A DNA stretch of 64,000 bases from contig CAZVZK010000011.1 of assembly GCA_964630925.1 (NCBI GenBank), positions 51,665-115,664 of the forward strand. The letters are read 5' to 3'. This document shows positions 63,203-64,000 of the stretch, in pieces (the first letter of the stretch is position 1; each line of letters opens with the position of its first letter). Both the position numbers and the translations under genes were made by a program. The notes under the pieces were generated by a model that had not been told where the DNA came from, did not search any database, and worked only from the letters and a program-made list of their open reading frames with translations. Source of the DNA: RGDT01 sp964630925. GTDB taxonomy: Bacteria; Planctomycetota; Planctomycetia; Gemmatales; Gemmataceae.

Positions 63203-64000
63203 TCAGGACGCGAAGATCTTCTTGAAGCGCTCGTCGCGCATCAGGGCGTTGTCGTCGTTGGGCGTCTCCTCGAGCAGCTTCTTGATGACGGTGTCGGAGG
63301 AGATGCCCTCGGACGCCGCCGTGAAGTTGGTCAGGATGCGGTGACGCAGGACGGGGAAGGCCAACGCCTGGATGTCCTCGTGCTGCACGTGGACGCGGCC
63401 GAACAGCAGGGCGCGGGCCTTGCCACCGAGGATCAGGTTCTGGACGGCACGCGGGCCGGCGCCCCAGGCCAGCCAGTCGCGGATGAACTTGGGCACGCCC
63501 GGCTCGCCGATGCGCGTCTGCCGCACCAGGGCCAGCGTGTAGCGGATGATGGAGTCGGTCACCGGCACGCGGCGGACGAGGTTCTGCAGCTCGAGGATCT
63601 GCTCGCCGGACAGGACCGGCGTCACCTTGTCCATGGTGACCGCCGTCGTCTTGCGGGCGATCTCGAACTCCTCGTCGAACTTCGGGTACTTGACGAACAC
63701 CTTGAACATGAAGCGGTCCTGCTGGGCTTCCGGCAGGGGGTAGGTGCCTTCCTGTTCGATGGGGTTCTGCGTCGCCAGCACGAAGAACGGCGCCTGCAGC
63801 TTGTGCCGCGTGCGGCCCACGGTGACCTGCCGCTCCTGCATGGCCTCCAGGAGGGCGGCCTGGGTCTTGGGGGGCGTGCGGTTGATCTCGTCCGCCAGGA
63901 TCATGTTGGCGAACAGCGGGCCCTGGAGGAACTTGAACTCACGGCCGCCCGTGCTCTGGTTCTCCTGGATCACCTCGGTGCCGGTGATGTCGGAGGGCAT
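63203..64000 (-). CDS. MoxR-family AAA+ ATPase, 5' end beyond window
   Basis: The last 265 residues of a MoxR ATPase; the start and Walker A motif lie outside the window. Visible marks are LMPSDITGTEVI-type sequence at the edge, Walker B MILADEINRTPPKTQAALLE, the following AMQERQVTVG, sensor 1 LATQNPIEQEGTYPLPEAQ with DRF, and the C-terminal lid (FIRDWLAWGAGPRAVQNLIL). MoxR proteins act as chaperones for protein or cofactor maturation together with VWA proteins, which follow here. Confidence 0.95.
   Translation of the reverse strand: MPSDITGTEVIQENQSTGGREFKFLQGPLFANMILADEINRTPPKTQAALLEAMQERQVTVGRTRHKLQAPFFVLATQNPIEQEGTYPLPEAQQDRFMFKVFVKYPKFDEEFEIARKTTAVTMDKVTPVLSGEQILELQNLVRRVPVTDSIIRYTLALVRQTRIGEPGVPKFIRDWLAWGAGPRAVQNLILGGKARALLFGRVHVQHEDIQALAFPVLRHRILTNFTAASEGISSDTVIKKLLEETPNDDNALMRDERFKKIFAS

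Overview
The window is GC-rich and densely coded, and it reads as a planctomycete chromosome, probably of the Gemmata/Gemmataceae type. The evidence is the large number of Ser/Thr kinases fused to sensor or TPR regions, runs of WD40 proteins, a C25 (gingipain-like) peptidase, DUF1573 and SMI1/KNR4 proteins, a 'MTEAxWL…RLFACACCR' family protein, a large MoxR/DUF58/BatA-type operon, and many intergenic snap-back repeats. The assignment comes from family content, not from a marker-gene search.

Layout. 1-3361: four tandem paralogous WD40 genes (the first cut by the window edge), read leftward directly downstream of dnaB. 3371-10007 (minus): a replication/translation block in transcription order rplY-pth-rpsF-ssb-rplI-dnaB. 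dnaB carries two inteins, one with an intact LAGLIDADG-type endonuclease region, the other with a decayed region that has taken up a 110-bp terminal-inverted-repeat element in frame. 10451-14386 (plus): a small membrane protein, then the alpha operon rpmJ-rpsM-rpsK-rpsD-rpoA-rplQ. 14387-22564: a tandem pair of small membrane proteins, a duplicated-domain hypothetical, a CHAT-fold protein without its catalytic dyad, a kinase-TPR protein, and an antitoxin/PIN pair with a frameshifted toxin. 22606-32105: typA, sixA, a GT2-GT83 fusion, a secreted protein, SMI1/KNR4, DUF1573 and a TolC-like gene. 32234-41141 (minus): secG, yicC, gmk, rpoZ, a membrane protein, hemL, a giant pseudokinase-kinase-SRPBCC-DUF5939-cyclase-like protein and an odd protein with ACP-like halves. 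41339-51776: a von Willebrand-type protein, an amidohydrolase, Hsp20, a cholera-toxin-like ADP-ribosyltransferase fold protein, an ECF sigma factor with a zinc-finger/kinase/urea-binding-like receptor, two small proteins and a C25 peptidase. 51803-52425: tRNA-Leu(UAA), a crossed inverted repeat, and an assembly gap flanked by poor homopolymer sequence. 52426-64000 (minus): MoxR-DUF58-BatA/VWA-VWA/GATase-large membrane protein, an operon of the Bat/MoxR type.

Two themes stand out. First, several multidomain signalling or toxin-like proteins are unusual: the ART-fold protein, the UrtA-receptor kinase, the kinase-cyclase fusion and the CHAT pseudoenzyme. Second, intergenic gaps repeatedly hold long inverted repeats whose arms are themselves built from short tandem words or dyads. 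Their sequences differ, their architecture is shared, and they often sit next to start or stop codons.
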